Shown: positions 31,379 to 40,684 of the stretch, piece by piece | How the letters are laid out: every line of letters starts with the position of its first letter | Position numbering within the stretch: the first letter of the stretch is position 1 | From: Acidobacteriaceae bacterium KBS 89 | GTDB lineage: Bacteria > Acidobacteriota > Terriglobia > Terriglobales > Acidobacteriaceae | NCBI GenBank assembly: GCA_000381605.1 | Contig: KB906755.1 | Location: 62,001-126,000, forward strand | Direction: 5' to 3' | DNA: 64,000 bases | The notes under the pieces: generated by a model | The model's input: only the letters and a program-made list of their open reading frames with translations | The model's database searches: none | What the model was told of the DNA's origin: nothing | Program-made: the position numbers and the translations under genes

Positions 31379-31407
31379 AGAGGGCCTCGGATGAGGACCC
31401 TCTTTTT
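31379..31407 (+). terminator. Intrinsic terminator after the TonB-type gene
   Basis: AGAGGG-CCTC, loop GGAT, then GAGG-A-CCCTCT with one bulged base, followed directly by a five-T run. It lies 33 bp after the stop and ends the plus-strand transcript before the convergent chemoreceptor gene. Confidence 0.75.
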
Positions 31408-31435
31408 CGTTGGCCGCGACGGGTGGATACATTGG

Positions 31436-33142
31436 TTATGCTGGTTGCAGGGTGATGTGGGGTTGATTTTTTGAGGACGAGGGAATCAGCTTGGTGTCCG
31501 GCGCGGACTTCAGGCTGAAGCGATCGACTTGCTGCTCGAGTGTGACTGCAGTGGTGCGAAGCGATTCAATTCCGGCGGCCGTGGTGGCCATCTCCGTCAG
31601 GTTCTCGTGGCTGAGGGAATGGATGGCGTCGAGGCTTGCGCTGGATTGGTCGGCGGCGGCGGCCTGCTGCGAGGCGGCGATAGCGATCTGGGCGATCATG
31701 CGATCGACGCGTTCCGCCATGCCGATGATGCGTTCGAGCGCTTCACCCGCCTGAGTGGTGGTGACGACGCCCTGCTCCACGGTGCCGGTGCCGCTCTCCA
31801 TGCTGGCGATGGCGGTGCGTGTGCGGTCCTGAATGCCCTGAATCATGGTGGCGATCTCGCCGGTGGCTTGTGCTGTGGATTCGGCTAGGCGTCGAACCTC
31901 TCCGGCGACGACAGCGAAGCCGCGGCCCTGGTCTCCTGCGCGGGCGGCTTCGATGGCGGCGTTGAGGGCGAGGAGATTGGTCTTACGGGCGATTTCGTCG
32001 ATGACAGTAACGATCTGGCTGATGCGCCTGGAGTCGTCGCCGAGGAGGCCGACGGTGGCTGAGGTGTCGCTGACGGCGGTGGCGATGGAGTGCATACTGC
32101 CGAGGACCTGCTTGACGATAGTCCCTCCCTCGCGTGCGGTTTCGGCAGCGTTGCGTGCGGTTTCTGCGGCGGACTGAGTGTGGCGGGAGACCTCGGCGAT
32201 GCTTGCGGACATCTCCTGCATGGCAGTGGCGGCTTGTTGGGTCTGCTGGCTCTGCTGGTCCATGCGGCGGTGGATCTCGTCGGAGGCAGAGCGCATGGAG
32301 GCGGCGCTGCCGGTGAGCGTGCCTGCGGTGTTAGCGACCGTGCTGAGGATTCCGCTGAGGTTGGATTGCATCTTTTGGACGGCGTTGGCGAGAGTTCCTG
32401 TCTGGTCGTGGGTGTGGAGGACCAGAGGTTCGCCGCTGAGATCGCCGGAGGCGATGGCGTCGGCACGGTTCATGACGAGGTTCAGGGCATGAGTGATTCT
32501 GCGAGCGAGATAGACGGCGACCGTGCCGCCGATGAGAGAGGCGAGAATTGTGCCGAACCAGAGAATCAGGATGGAATTGTGAGTGGCGTGACGGAGTTGT
32601 GCCTGCTCGTTGTCTGCGAGGCGGTTCTGCGATTGCGCCAATTGTGAGGTGGTATCGAAGAGATTCTTCTCGAGCGGAAGGATCTGGTTCTGAAGGGTAT
32701 CGTAGGCCTGCGCCGAGCCCTGGGAGGTCTTTGACTCGTTGAGAGTCTCGACCTGTTCCTCGAGGGCCTTCAAGGTTGAAAGGCCTGACTCGAGCGAGTT
32801 GATGCGCGCTGCGTCGGCTCCCATGTCGACGTGCATGCTGCTCTGGCGCAGCTTTTCCAGCGAGGACAGAGCTTGTTCGAACTCGTCACGCCGGGCGTTG
32901 CGGTAGGCGACGGAGGAGGCAGGGTTGATGCCGAAGAGCATGTAGGATTCTAGAGAACGAATGGACTCGGTGAAGTGAGAACGGATGTCTCGCGTGGTCA
33001 TGATGATGGGGATCCGGTCTTCGGTGACCCTATTCGAGAGGGTATTGGCTTGATCGATGTAGCGGTGGACGATGCCGGCGCTGAGGACGACGGTGCCGAT
33101 CATGGCGGTGCTCTTCAGGTACATCTTGGATTGCAGTTGCAT
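31436..33142 (-). CDS. Methyl-accepting chemotaxis protein
   Basis: A 568-residue chemoreceptor. It has an N-terminal membrane helix ([19 protein letters not shown]), a periplasmic four-helix-type sensor (to about 195), a second helix ([23 protein letters not shown]), a HAMP domain ([23 protein letters not shown]), and a cytoplasmic signalling coiled coil. The hairpin tip reads [44 protein letters not shown] 33142 is preferred because the 47 residues upstream in frame look non-coding and cross into the preceding gene. No che genes are in the window. It lies 37 bp after the small TonB-C gene. Confidence 0.92.
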   Translation of the reverse strand: MQLQSKMYLKSTAMIGTVVLSAGIVHRYIDQANTLSNRVTEDRIPIIMTTRDIRSHFTESIRSLESYMLFGINPASSVAYRNARRDEFEQALSSLEKLRQSSMHVDMGADAARINSLESGLSTLKALEEQVETLNESKTSQGSAQAYDTLQNQILPLEKNLFDTTSQLAQSQNRLADNEQAQLRHATHNSILILWFGTILASLIGGTVAVYLARRITHALNLVMNRADAIASGDLSGEPLVLHTHDQTGTLANAVQKMQSNLSGILSTVANTAGTLTGSAASMRSASDEIHRRMDQQSQQTQQAATAMQEMSASIAEVSRHTQSAAETARNAAETAREGGTIVKQVLGSMHSIATAVSDTSATVGLLGDDSRRISQIVTVIDEIARKTNLLALNAAIEAARAGDQGRGFAVVAGEVRRLAESTAQATGEIATMIQGIQDRTRTAIASMESGTGTVEQGVVTTTQAGEALERIIGMAERVDRMIAQIAIAASQQAAAADQSSASLDAIHSLSHENLTEMATTAAGIESLRTTAVTLEQQVDRFSLKSAPDTKLIPSSSKNQPHITLQPA

Positions 33143-33179
33143 GGGACCTCGGAACGAAGCTGGATGGTGCGGTTGGAAT

Positions 33180-33515
33180 CTACCGGCCGTCTGGGGTGAA
33201 GTTGATGTCGATCTCCGACTCGGAAACTTCGGGACCAGGGGCGAAACGCCAGCGGCTGACCGCGTCTTGAGCGGCGGGTGCAAGCAGGGCGTGGCCGGAC
33301 TCTACCTTGGTGCCGGAGACCTTTCCGTCCGGCTGGATGGTGACGAGCAGGACGACCTTTCCGCTGACGTGCATTCGACGAGCGAGTTCAGGGTAGGTGG
33401 GGGGGATGCGGGCGACGACGGCACGCTGGGTGACTGCGGCAGAGGCGCTGCATACGCAGACGGCCAGTCCACCGACGAGGAGGAAGGGGCGCAGGGAACG
33501 AAATGAAATTGCCAA
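33180..33515 (-). CDS. Small secreted TonB C-terminal-domain protein
   Basis: A 111-residue protein: a signal peptide ([21 protein letters not shown]), then a free-standing TonB-C fold ([58 protein letters not shown]). It lacks the membrane anchor and proline linker of a true TonB, so it is a periplasmic domain that cannot itself transduce energy in the usual way. It precedes the chemoreceptor gene by 37 bp and is probably co-transcribed with it. Confidence 0.82.
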   Translation of the reverse strand: MAISFRSLRPFLLVGGLAVCVCSASAAVTQRAVVARIPPTYPELARRMHVSGKVVLLVTIQPDGKVSGTKVESGHALLAPAAQDAVSRWRFAPGPEVSESEIDINFTPDGR

Positions 33516-33563
33516 TGGAACCTCCGTGTTCAGAGGTTGTATCGGCGGGGGTGGGAGCGGGCT

Positions 33564-34214
33564 TTAGCGGGGGGTGAGTACGGGTGAGGCGATTTCGGCG
33601 AAGGTGAGGTTTTCAGCTGGGCTGGCGGTGCGCTGCTTCCAGTCGAGGAAGAGCTTGCCGTAGCTGTCGGTGAGGCAGGTGACGGGGTCGACGTTGAGTT
33701 CGGCCAGGGTGCGGTCGATCCAGTCGGTGGGGCCTTCGAGTTCGGCGAAGGTGCCGATGGGGGTTTCGTCGATGACTAGATGGGACGTGGTGTTGGTGGC
33801 GGGGTCGAAGATGGACCACTCGGTACGGTACTTCTCGTAGATGAAGGCGGGGGCGTAGCCAAGCTGGGCGAAGACCTCGGCGAGGGCGTGCGGGTCGGAG
33901 ACCGCGGTCTCGGTCTCAATGCGGATCTTGTAGCGAGAGGGCTCGGCGATGCGGTCGTCGATGCGCTTGTGGGTGAGGATGTGAATCCCGCCGTATTCGC
34001 GGAGGCGAAGAATCTGGCGTTTGAGCCGAAGGTCGCGGCTGGGAGTGTCGAAGAGGGTGTTGTGCTCGAAGGAGCGCGGAGTTTCGAGGTGGAAGCCGAG
34101 GCGCGGGAGGCGGGATTGGAGAGCTTCTGGATCCGTGACGGGGAACTTCAGTTCGATCTCGGCAGCCTGCATGGGTGGAGTATACGAGGAGAGCGCGGTG
34201 TAAAACGAGGGCAT
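33564..34214 (-). CDS. CYTH-domain protein (class IV adenylate cyclase/triphosphatase family)
   Basis: A 216-residue protein with the CYTH signature EIELKF (ExExK) near the N-terminus and the charged strands of the tunnel: LRLKRQILRLREYGG, HILTHKRIDDR, YKIRIETE, YRTEWSIF, HLVIDETPIGTFAELEG. Such proteins bind triphosphates and act as CyaB-type adenylate cyclases, thiamine-triphosphatases or tripolyphosphatases; the activity cannot be chosen from sequence. The ATG at 34214 overlaps the tsaC stop by one base (TAATG); ATG 34172 is the alternative and begins right at the domain. Confidence 0.82.
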   Translation of the reverse strand: MPSFYTALSSYTPPMQAAEIELKFPVTDPEALQSRLPRLGFHLETPRSFEHNTLFDTPSRDLRLKRQILRLREYGGIHILTHKRIDDRIAEPSRYKIRIETETAVSDPHALAEVFAQLGYAPAFIYEKYRTEWSIFDPATNTTSHLVIDETPIGTFAELEGPTDWIDRTLAELNVDPVTCLTDSYGKLFLDWKQRTASPAENLTFAEIASPVLTPR

Positions 34215-35236
34215 TATTTCGATTTTGCGGCTTTTTCGAGACGGTCGCGAATGGCTAGTCCGAGGCCGACCGATTCGGGAAGCGGGCAGAGAATGACGGA
34301 GACGCCACGACGGTCCAGCTCTCGCAAACCCGCGAAGAGGGTGTGGGCGAGTGCGGCATTGTCGTCAAAGGAGTTCCATCGGAAGGTTTCTACGTGGCGG
34401 TGGTGGATGGTCCAGTCTTGCGGGAGCATGACGCCGGTTTTTTCTTTGTCTGCGATCAGTTGAACGAGACGGTTGTTGAGTTCGGATTCGGTGTTGACGA
34501 GGATGAGGCGGGCACGGGGGGCGTAGTGACGGACGCCGACTCCGGGAGAGGGTAGGCTCTGCGGTTCGGCTGTGGTTTGTTGAGGTGGTTGGTAGAGGGT
34601 AACTGGGCCGGTGATCGGTTCGAGCATTCCTGCGGTGATGGCGCCGGGGCGGTAGAGGATCATCGGTGATTGGTTGGGGTCGAGGACGGTGGATTCCACG
34701 CCGACGGTTGTGGGGCCTCCGTCGAGCACGCCGTCGATGCGCTGGTCGAGGTCCTCTAGGACGTGGGAGGGAGTGGTGGGGCTGGTGCGGCCGAAGCGGT
34801 TCGCGCTGGGGGCGGCGATGGGTAGGCCGGTGGCTTCGATGAGGGCGCGAGCGATGGGGTGGGCGGGCATGCGGACGCCCACCAGAGGCCTTCCGGCGGT
34901 GACGTTGTCAGGCACCTGTGCTGTGCGGGGGAGGAGGAGCGTGAGTGGGCCGGGCCAGAAGGCGGCGATGAGTTGTTCGGCCTGTGGAGAGACGATGGCG
35001 ACCTGATCGAGCATGGCGCGATCGCTGACGTGGACGATGACCGGGTCCCAGTTCGGGCGTTCCTTGGCGGCGAAGATGCTGGCTACCGCGTTGGCGTCGA
35101 GTGCGTTGGCGCCGAGGCCGTATACGGTTTCTGTGGGGAAGGCGACGGTGCCTCCGCTGCGAAGAATTCCTGCGGCACGGGAGATGTCCGTCGGCGACGT
35201 GGTGAGGCGCTGTGTTGTGCGCTCAGGTTGGCTCAT
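34214..35236 (-). CDS. tsaC: L-threonylcarbamoyladenylate synthase, Sua5 type
   Basis: A 340-residue enzyme that makes threonylcarbamoyl-AMP for the t6A modification of ANN-decoding tRNAs. The YrdC/TsaC domain shows GGTVAFPTETVYGLGANA, the lysine-containing FAAKERPNWDPVIVHV, PGPLTLLLPR, VGVRMPAHPIARALIEATGLPIAAPSANRFGRTSPT, and VESTVLD. Beyond about residue 215 a Sua5 C-terminal domain follows (SPGVGVRHYAPRARL), so this is the long form. It overlaps holB upstream by 4 bp and the CYTH gene downstream by 1 bp, forming a tight cluster. Confidence 0.93.
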   Translation of the reverse strand: MSQPERTTQRLTTSPTDISRAAGILRSGGTVAFPTETVYGLGANALDANAVASIFAAKERPNWDPVIVHVSDRAMLDQVAIVSPQAEQLIAAFWPGPLTLLLPRTAQVPDNVTAGRPLVGVRMPAHPIARALIEATGLPIAAPSANRFGRTSPTTPSHVLEDLDQRIDGVLDGGPTTVGVESTVLDPNQSPMILYRPGAITAGMLEPITGPVTLYQPPQQTTAEPQSLPSPGVGVRHYAPRARLILVNTESELNNRLVQLIADKEKTGVMLPQDWTIHHRHVETFRWNSFDDNAALAHTLFAGLRELDRRGVSVILCPLPESVGLGLAIRDRLEKAAKSK

Positions 35237-36360
35237 CTGCTGGCGAGTTGGCCGGCGAAGGCGTCGAGGGAGAGGCTGCGGAGGAGGTTGCGGCGGAGGC
35301 CGCTCTGAACCTGGTCGAGGCCGCGGGAGGCGTTTTCGATCCAGGCGAAGTTGAGGGTGTCGTTGAGGCGATCGAGCTCGGGGCGGAGGTCGGTGTTGCG
35401 TACGAGCTCTGGAGTGCCGGCGCCAAGGAGAAGGAGGTCTTCGAGGAGGAGCGATAGGGTGCGCAAGAGAGCGGAGGTCTTTTGCTGGCCTTCGGCACCG
35501 GCGCGGTAGGTCTCGGTCATCTTGAAGAGGGCGGTGTGGTCAGGTTCGGTGGCGGCGTTGTGAAGAAGGAGGATCGCATCGGCGCGGGCGGCGATGTAGG
35601 CAGCGAGGTCGAAGCTGAGGGCTTTGCCGGCTGCTCCCTGCGCGAGGCGCGCGATGAGGGTGCGTTGTTGCGGGGGAACGTCGGGGCGGCGGTCGGCGAG
35701 GAGCATCTCGATCTCTTCGACCGGTAGTGCGCCGAGGCGGACCGTGGCGCAGCGAGATCGGATGGTGGGGAGGAGTTCGCCGGGGTTTTCGGCGAGGAGG
35801 ATGAGGTGGACCGTGTCGGGTGGCTCTTCGAGAACTTTGAGGAGGGAGTTGGCGGCCTCCTTCATGAAGTTCGAGGCGGTGAGGATGAAGACCTTGCGCG
35901 GAGCTTCGCTGGGCAGGTAGTGGGAGCTTTGGATGAGGGTGCGCACCTGGCCTAGTTTGATGAGGAGTTGCGGCGGGTCGGGTGGAATGATGAGGACGTC
36001 GGGGTGGGGCTGGATGAGGACTCGGGTGTCTTTCTTGTCGACCTCGCGGAGCTCTTCGCGAGCGGCGACTGCTTTGTCTACCTCTTCTTCGAGGTTGGCG
36101 ACGGAGGCGATGCGGGTGCAGTTGTGGCAGACGCCGCAGAAGCTAGCGAGGGATTGGCCGTTAGACCAGAGGTCGCGGGGTTGGCGTTCGCACTCGACCG
36201 CCATGGCGAGCATGAGAGCGAGGGTGTATTTTCCTGCTCCGCTGGGGCCGGCGAGGATAAGCGAGTGGGGGAGACGGCCGGACGAAATGGCGGTCCGGAG
36301 GTGCTCGATGGCAGTGCTGTTGCCGATGAAGTCGTTGAAGGTTGCGGGGAGTGCGGGCAT
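35233..36360 (-). CDS. holB: DNA polymerase III delta-prime subunit
   Basis: A 375-residue clamp-loader AAA+ protein. It contains FIGNSTAIEHLRTAISSGRLPHSLILAGPSGAGKYTLA (Walker A, about 38-46), the zinc-binding segment CERQ..CGVCHNC, and the family-typical SNFMKEAANSLLKVLEEPPDTVHLILLAENPGELLPTIRSRC sensor region. The central insert (EEEVDKAVAAREELREVDKKD) lengthens it relative to E. coli HolB. The intact lysine of Walker A is unusual for delta-prime, so a gamma/tau-like role cannot be excluded, but the length and the LLPTIRSRC motif suit HolB. It is the first gene of the holB-tsaC-CYTH cluster. Confidence 0.88.
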   Translation of the reverse strand: MPALPATFNDFIGNSTAIEHLRTAISSGRLPHSLILAGPSGAGKYTLALMLAMAVECERQPRDLWSNGQSLASFCGVCHNCTRIASVANLEEEVDKAVAAREELREVDKKDTRVLIQPHPDVLIIPPDPPQLLIKLGQVRTLIQSSHYLPSEAPRKVFILTASNFMKEAANSLLKVLEEPPDTVHLILLAENPGELLPTIRSRCATVRLGALPVEEIEMLLADRRPDVPPQQRTLIARLAQGAAGKALSFDLAAYIAARADAILLLHNAATEPDHTALFKMTETYRAGAEGQQKTSALLRTLSLLLEDLLLLGAGTPELVRNTDLRPELDRLNDTLNFAWIENASRGLDQVQSGLRRNLLRSLSLDAFAGQLASR

Positions 36361-36655
36361 TCGTTCCTTGTCTCTCCTTCCTGCTCGTTTCGGAGCTATT
36401 TTCGGGTATCCCCCCGGGGTACTTTGTTGTCTAAAGTCTTCGATTCATTTGGGTTGAGTCTGGACTTCGTTGATGGTCAGTCACTCATTAGTTCTGCTCA
36501 AATTTGTCCTCTATTTCAATGATACGCGGTTCGGCCAGGGAATACGCCAAACGGAAGGGAGCGTAAAAGGTGCGTGGTTGTTGGGTTTTGTGCCGATTGG
36601 TGGGTATGGAGGACTTGACATGTGATTTTTGGGCGGAAAATGGGGAAAGAAAAAA
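36361..36655. other. Intergenic spacer upstream of holB
   Basis: Together with the repeat that follows, this makes a 352-bp gene-free interval. It has no supported ORF, RNA or hairpin terminator. The holB promoter should lie here, but I could not pick a convincing one. Confidence 0.4.
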
Positions 36656-36697
36656 GCAGATCCCCTTCGGGGATGACAACCAGAAAGCCAAGAGCAA
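36656..36697 (+). repeat. Dispersed intergenic repeat, family A, copy 1
   Basis: Starts GCAGATCCCCTTCGGGGATG, which contains the hairpin ATCCCC-TTCG-GGGAT with a stable UUCG loop, and continues ACAAC, AGAAAG, CAA. A second copy in the same orientation lies at 43367-43408, with a handful of differences over 42 bp. Confidence 0.75.
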
Positions 36698-36712
36698 CAG
36701 CGAATCCGCATT

Positions 36713-37210
36713 TTAGAGGGATATTAGTGGATTGCGGAATGCCTTCGCTGCTTTGGTGATGAGCACGATGAAGAGGATCAGTAGGAGGGTTTGGGCGATT
36801 TTGAATGGCGTCTCGGTGCCCGTGGGGGCGAGGGCGTGAAAGACGGGGACATGCTCGAAGGTCTGGGCGATCAGGACGAAGGTGTTGAAGTAGAGGGCGA
36901 TCATGGCGGTGATCGCGTAGGTGCGGCGCCATGCGCCTTTGAGGTGGAAGACGTAGAGGGCGACTAGGGCGATGGCGAGGACGATCATTGAGAGGACGCC
37001 GAGGACGATGCCTGGCGTCACTTTGTCGTTGGGAAAGCAGAAGCCGGTGAGGCTCGTCAGAATAGTGGTGACGAGAAACACAACGTTCCAAGGGCTGGGG
37101 AGCTTGCCCTTAATGAGGCCGAAGAGGACGAGGAAGCCAGATGCGATTCCGATGAGGCTGATGATCACGTGCAGGATGGTAAAGGTAGCCAGACTCATTC
37201 CAAGAATCAT
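36713..37210 (-). CDS. Conserved membrane protein of unknown function
   Basis: A 165-residue protein with four or five membrane helices: TILHVIISLIGIASGFLVLFGLI (10-32), WNVVFLVTTILTSLTGFCF (41-59), GIVLGVLSMIVLAIALVALYVFHL (67-90), RTYAITAMIALYFNTFVLIAQ (96-116), and IAQTLLLILFIVLITKAA (138-155). No catalytic motif is visible. It stands alone between a repeat and a divergent VWFA-related gene. Confidence 0.72.
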   Translation of the reverse strand: MILGMSLATFTILHVIISLIGIASGFLVLFGLIKGKLPSPWNVVFLVTTILTSLTGFCFPNDKVTPGIVLGVLSMIVLAIALVALYVFHLKGAWRRTYAITAMIALYFNTFVLIAQTFEHVPVFHALAPTGTETPFKIAQTLLLILFIVLITKAAKAFRNPLISL

Positions 37211-37434
37211 GGTGAATTTCCTCTCTTTTGTTGGAATCGAAACTTTTTGTTGCCCGATGCCGTTATCAAGATGAGTGAAGGAAGTGTGACGGGGGAAGTT
37301 TTCTTATACTGTCATTTCCGGTTCACTGCAACCGGGAGACTGTGTGAAACCTATCTTTCCCTGGATCGATGTTGTGGCAGTGGTAGATTCGTTGCGGCAG
37401 AATTTTGATTTTTGCTTAACCCTGAGGTCCTGCT

Positions 37435-39066
37435 ATGCGATCTTCTGTCCTGCGGGTTTTGTTTTCGATTTTGTTGGTGGGTATTTTCCTGTTTAGCGTG
37501 TCTGCACAGGAGCCGGTTGTAGCGCCGCAGACGCAGGCGCAACCTACAGCGATTCCGGAGCAAGAGACGCAGCATCCTGTTCAGCCAACACCACACACGC
37601 CATCTGGACAGCCGGTACCGCCGCCCAACAACGCGCAGGCGACAAGAGACAACAATGGCACCTTCACGATTCAGCGGACGGCTCGCCTGGTGGTGCTTGA
37701 CATGGTGGTGACCGATGCCAAGGGCAATATCGTCACGGATCTGAAGCGCGATGATTTTCATGTGACGGAGTTGGACGAGCCGCAGACCATTCTCAACTTC
37801 GAGGAGGCGGGATCGCATACGGTGAAGCCGGAGATGAACATCGAGTCAACCGCCGACCTTGACCGCGTGGCTCCGCGGGCGCCGGTGAATATTATTCTGC
37901 TGGACGAGTTCAATACGCGCTTTGAAGACATGGCATTCGCGCGCTACTCGCTGAAGAAATATCTTGAACGGGAGCCGGGCAAACTGAGTACGCCGACGAT
38001 GCTGATCGCGGTTAATCTGCAGCAATTCACAGTGCTTCGTGATTACACCCAGAACAAGGATGAGATTCTGTCGGCGCTGGACCATCACTTCGCGGCCTAT
38101 CCGTGGCAGGCTCATCAGGGCGCATGGATCGGAGAACGTTATGCCACCGCGTTCCTTACGCTGAGGCGAGTGGCAGAGGCGGTGGTGGGCCACCCGGGGC
38201 ATAAGAACATGATCTGGATTGGCCGGGGCTTTCCAGCTCGGCCCGTTAGCGTAGCACTGGATACGAACGCTCGTGTTGAGAACGCAGTGCAAGAGTGCGT
38301 CGATCCGGCGGGGCTTCAGGTGAACCCCACGGAATACGGTGCGGCTGCAGCGTTCAACGATCCCTTCGGCGGCAACTATGAGTTCAACCGGCTAGCGAAG
38401 GCGACGGGGGGTCGCACACTCTACGGACGCAACGATGTGGACGCTCAGATAGGGACCGCGATCCGGGATGGCTCGAGCTTCTACACGCTAACCTACAGAC
38501 CGCAGGTCCCACCTACCAACCTGAACAAGTTCTACCGTATTAAGGTCACGGTCGACCGACCGGGGCTTACAGTGATCACGCGGCAGGGTTACTACCTTCA
38601 ATATGGACCGGGGCGGGTCGATCCGGTCAAGCCTTCACGGAAACTACTTTCAGATCTGGCTTTGGCCGATAGCAGCACGATGGCCTACGACGGCGTCCGG
38701 ATGACGCTGCAGGCTTCGCCCACGGATCCATACTCTTTTACGGTTCACGTGGATGGGGCGGGGTTGGCATGGACGTACGCGACCGACACGGAGCCGCGGC
38801 ATACGGAGGTAGTTCTCATGGTGTCGAGCTTCGACAAGAAGGACAAGGAAGTGACGCGCGATGCCAAAGTTATCAAAGTCAGCGCGCCTACGAGCGTTGA
38901 GCCGACCGGCAGACTACTGCGCAATCTGGATCTCACGTACAAGATAGACCACAACCCGAAGGCGGTGCGTGCGCGCTTTGTAGTTCGCGTTACAGCGTCG
39001 GGGCGCATTGGGACGGCGGACGCTATGCTGGCACCACCCGCGGCCACTGGGAATCAGACACCTTAA
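37435..39066 (+). CDS. Secreted VWFA-related protein (acidobacterial TIGR03436-like)
   Basis: A 543-residue protein: a signal peptide (VLRVLFSILLVGIFLFSVSAQ), a Pro/Gln/Thr-rich linker to about residue 70, then the family domain FTIQRTARLVVLDMVVTDAKGNIVTDLKRDDFHVTELDEPQTILNFEE, and a VWA-like fold beginning APVNIILLDEFNTRFEDMAFARYSLKKYL. As in many relatives the metal-binding DxSxS is replaced (LDEFNTR). The C-terminal third (from about 380) is a separate beta-rich region (TLTYRPQVPPTNLNKFYRIKVTVDRPGLTVITRQGYY). It shares family with the gene at 13318-14457 but not the linker or C-terminal part. Confidence 0.85.
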   Translation: MRSSVLRVLFSILLVGIFLFSVSAQEPVVAPQTQAQPTAIPEQETQHPVQPTPHTPSGQPVPPPNNAQATRDNNGTFTIQRTARLVVLDMVVTDAKGNIVTDLKRDDFHVTELDEPQTILNFEEAGSHTVKPEMNIESTADLDRVAPRAPVNIILLDEFNTRFEDMAFARYSLKKYLEREPGKLSTPTMLIAVNLQQFTVLRDYTQNKDEILSALDHHFAAYPWQAHQGAWIGERYATAFLTLRRVAEAVVGHPGHKNMIWIGRGFPARPVSVALDTNARVENAVQECVDPAGLQVNPTEYGAAAAFNDPFGGNYEFNRLAKATGGRTLYGRNDVDAQIGTAIRDGSSFYTLTYRPQVPPTNLNKFYRIKVTVDRPGLTVITRQGYYLQYGPGRVDPVKPSRKLLSDLALADSSTMAYDGVRMTLQASPTDPYSFTVHVDGAGLAWTYATDTEPRHTEVVLMVSSFDKKDKEVTRDAKVIKVSAPTSVEPTGRLLRNLDLTYKIDHNPKAVRARFVVRVTASGRIGTADAMLAPPAATGNQTP

Positions 39067-39094
39067 TGCTGGTGGGCTTCGCGTGACGGCCTTG

Positions 39095-39850
39095 TTAGTA
39101 GAGCAGGAGAGCGATGTGGTAAGTGGTGAACTGCTGGTTGGCTTGTCTGCCTGAGCACGCGCCGACGGCGGCTGTGGTGTATTTGGCCTTATCGAGATTC
39201 TGGAGGACGACGTCGGGAAGCTGACTGATGTCGGCCCCGTCCCACTGGATGACAAGTTTGGGGGTGCCGGCCTGGCCTTGCGACATCATGCAAGTCTTGC
39301 GGGCGTCTTCGTTCGATCGAGCCGGGGGAAAGCCCTGGGCCTGGAGGAGCTTGGATACCTGCTGCTCGACTGCGTCGGGTGTGAGGGTGGGGACGTTGCG
39401 GGCGAAGTCTTCGACGGCGAAGAGGAGGCCCTGGTTTTGAACGACGGCGATGCCTACGGCGTTGAGGTTGGGGTTAAGCAGGTTGGCGCGATGGGTGGGC
39501 GTGGTCATCCAGATCTGCTGGAGGGATTCGGGTGTGTCTCCGTGGCCGGCAATATTTTCCGAGATGGTGCTGAATTTGGCGCCGGCGTTGGCTCCGCGCG
39601 TTAAGAGATCGGGTTCGCCTGGATACTGGTGGAGCATCTGGGGATTGCGCACGACCAGTTGGAGGTGTGCACGCGCGGCGCGGGCAAGGGAGTTGTCCCA
39701 TTGCAGCGGAGGAAGGTTGTGGGCGGCGCGGGCTTGATTGGCGAGTTGCAGGAGGGATTGTTCGGGGGAACCCGGTGTTTGAGCGCCTAGGTGCGTCGCG
39801 GGGATCAGCAGGATTGTTGCGGCGAGGAGGAGGAGTCGAGATGTTTGCAT
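39095..39850 (-). CDS. Secreted CAP (SCP/PR-1) domain protein
   Basis: A 251-residue protein. ATG 39850 gives a signal peptide (MQTSRLLLLAATILLIPATHLGAQ). The CAP domain (about 30-150) shows LLQLANQARAAHNLPPLQWDNSLARAARAHLQLVV, FSTISENIAGHGDTPESLQQIWMTTPTHRANLLNPNLNAVGIAVV, with the conserved His/Glu cavity residues. An additional C-terminal domain with two cysteines (CMMSQGQAG and ACSGRQ) follows. Bacterial CAP proteins are often envelope- or spore-associated; their biochemical role is unclear. It converges with the upstream VWFA-related gene across 28 bp. Confidence 0.85.
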   Translation of the reverse strand: MQTSRLLLLAATILLIPATHLGAQTPGSPEQSLLQLANQARAAHNLPPLQWDNSLARAARAHLQLVVRNPQMLHQYPGEPDLLTRGANAGAKFSTISENIAGHGDTPESLQQIWMTTPTHRANLLNPNLNAVGIAVVQNQGLLFAVEDFARNVPTLTPDAVEQQVSKLLQAQGFPPARSNEDARKTCMMSQGQAGTPKLVIQWDGADISQLPDVVLQNLDKAKYTTAAVGACSGRQANQQFTTYHIALLLY

Positions 39851-40020
39851 TTTGTATTGGGTGGGTATGCCTGTTGGTGAGATGAGGACGGTATGGAACT
39901 GGCGCCGAGGATTAATTGGCGGGTTCCGATAGACTGGTATCAAGTGTACCGAAACAGACTTGCAGGGGAGCCTGGGTTTGGCCGTCACTGTCAGTTTTGA
40001 AAGCTAAAGGATTTTTACCT

Positions 40021-40662
40021 ATGAAGTTGTTGTGCCTCGCACCATGTCTCGCGTTGGTCCTTTTAAACGTTGCCGCCCGTGCTCAAGATAACCCGTCCCC
40101 GGTGACCGCTTCGACCGAGAGCCACATTGGTGTTGAGCCGGGGGACGTTGGCCTGTATGTGAATCCGGTTGCTATCCACATTACGAACTCGCAGCCGGAC
40201 ACCGGGGTGTTCGCGTTTCTCGGGGACAATACGACCGCGCGCTGGTTCTGGGGCGCCAACATTGGCGGGTATGCGAATTTCTTCCATCACCCGAAGTTCG
40301 ACGCGGGCATCGATATACGGGATTCGATTGTGAGCGGCAATAACGCGACTCTGAACAGCTTTCTTGTGGGAGGGCGGATCATCGCCAAGCCGATTGCGGA
40401 GAAGTACAAGCCCTATCTGCAACTCTCGGTGGGCGTGGGGAGTTCGAAGGCGCCGCACAGCACGGTCCATCTGAGCCGATTCGAATATGGGATCTATGGT
40501 GGGTTGGATTACACGCTGTCCAAGCACGTGGACTTCCGGGCGTTTGAACTGGGCTATGGTTCGGTTTCTACGATCAGCAGCGCGAACTTTGGCGGGACAG
40601 TGCCGATTCCCAATTCGAGATTGTTCAGCGTGAGTTCGGGGCTGGTCTTCCGCTTTCCGTGA
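40021..40662 (+). CDS. Probable outer-membrane beta-barrel protein
   Basis: A 213-residue protein with a signal peptide (MKLLCLAPCLALVLLNVAARAQ) and alternating beta-strand patterns (DVGLYVNPVAIHIT, WFWGANIGGYANFFHH, NSFLVGGRIIAKP, YLQLSVGVGSSK, FEYGIYGGLDYTL, FRAFELGYGSVST), ending in LFSVSSGLVFRFP. The C-terminal aromatic followed by a final proline is close to, but not, the usual terminal Phe of barrel proteins. Function unknown. The frame runs upstream to 39916, but ATG 40021 matches the signal peptide. Confidence 0.7.
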   Translation: MKLLCLAPCLALVLLNVAARAQDNPSPVTASTESHIGVEPGDVGLYVNPVAIHITNSQPDTGVFAFLGDNTTARWFWGANIGGYANFFHHPKFDAGIDIRDSIVSGNNATLNSFLVGGRIIAKPIAEKYKPYLQLSVGVGSSKAPHSTVHLSRFEYGIYGGLDYTLSKHVDFRAFELGYGSVSTISSANFGGTVPIPNSRLFSVSSGLVFRFP

Positions 40663-40684
40663 TTGTGGCGTAAAGAGTGCGGGC

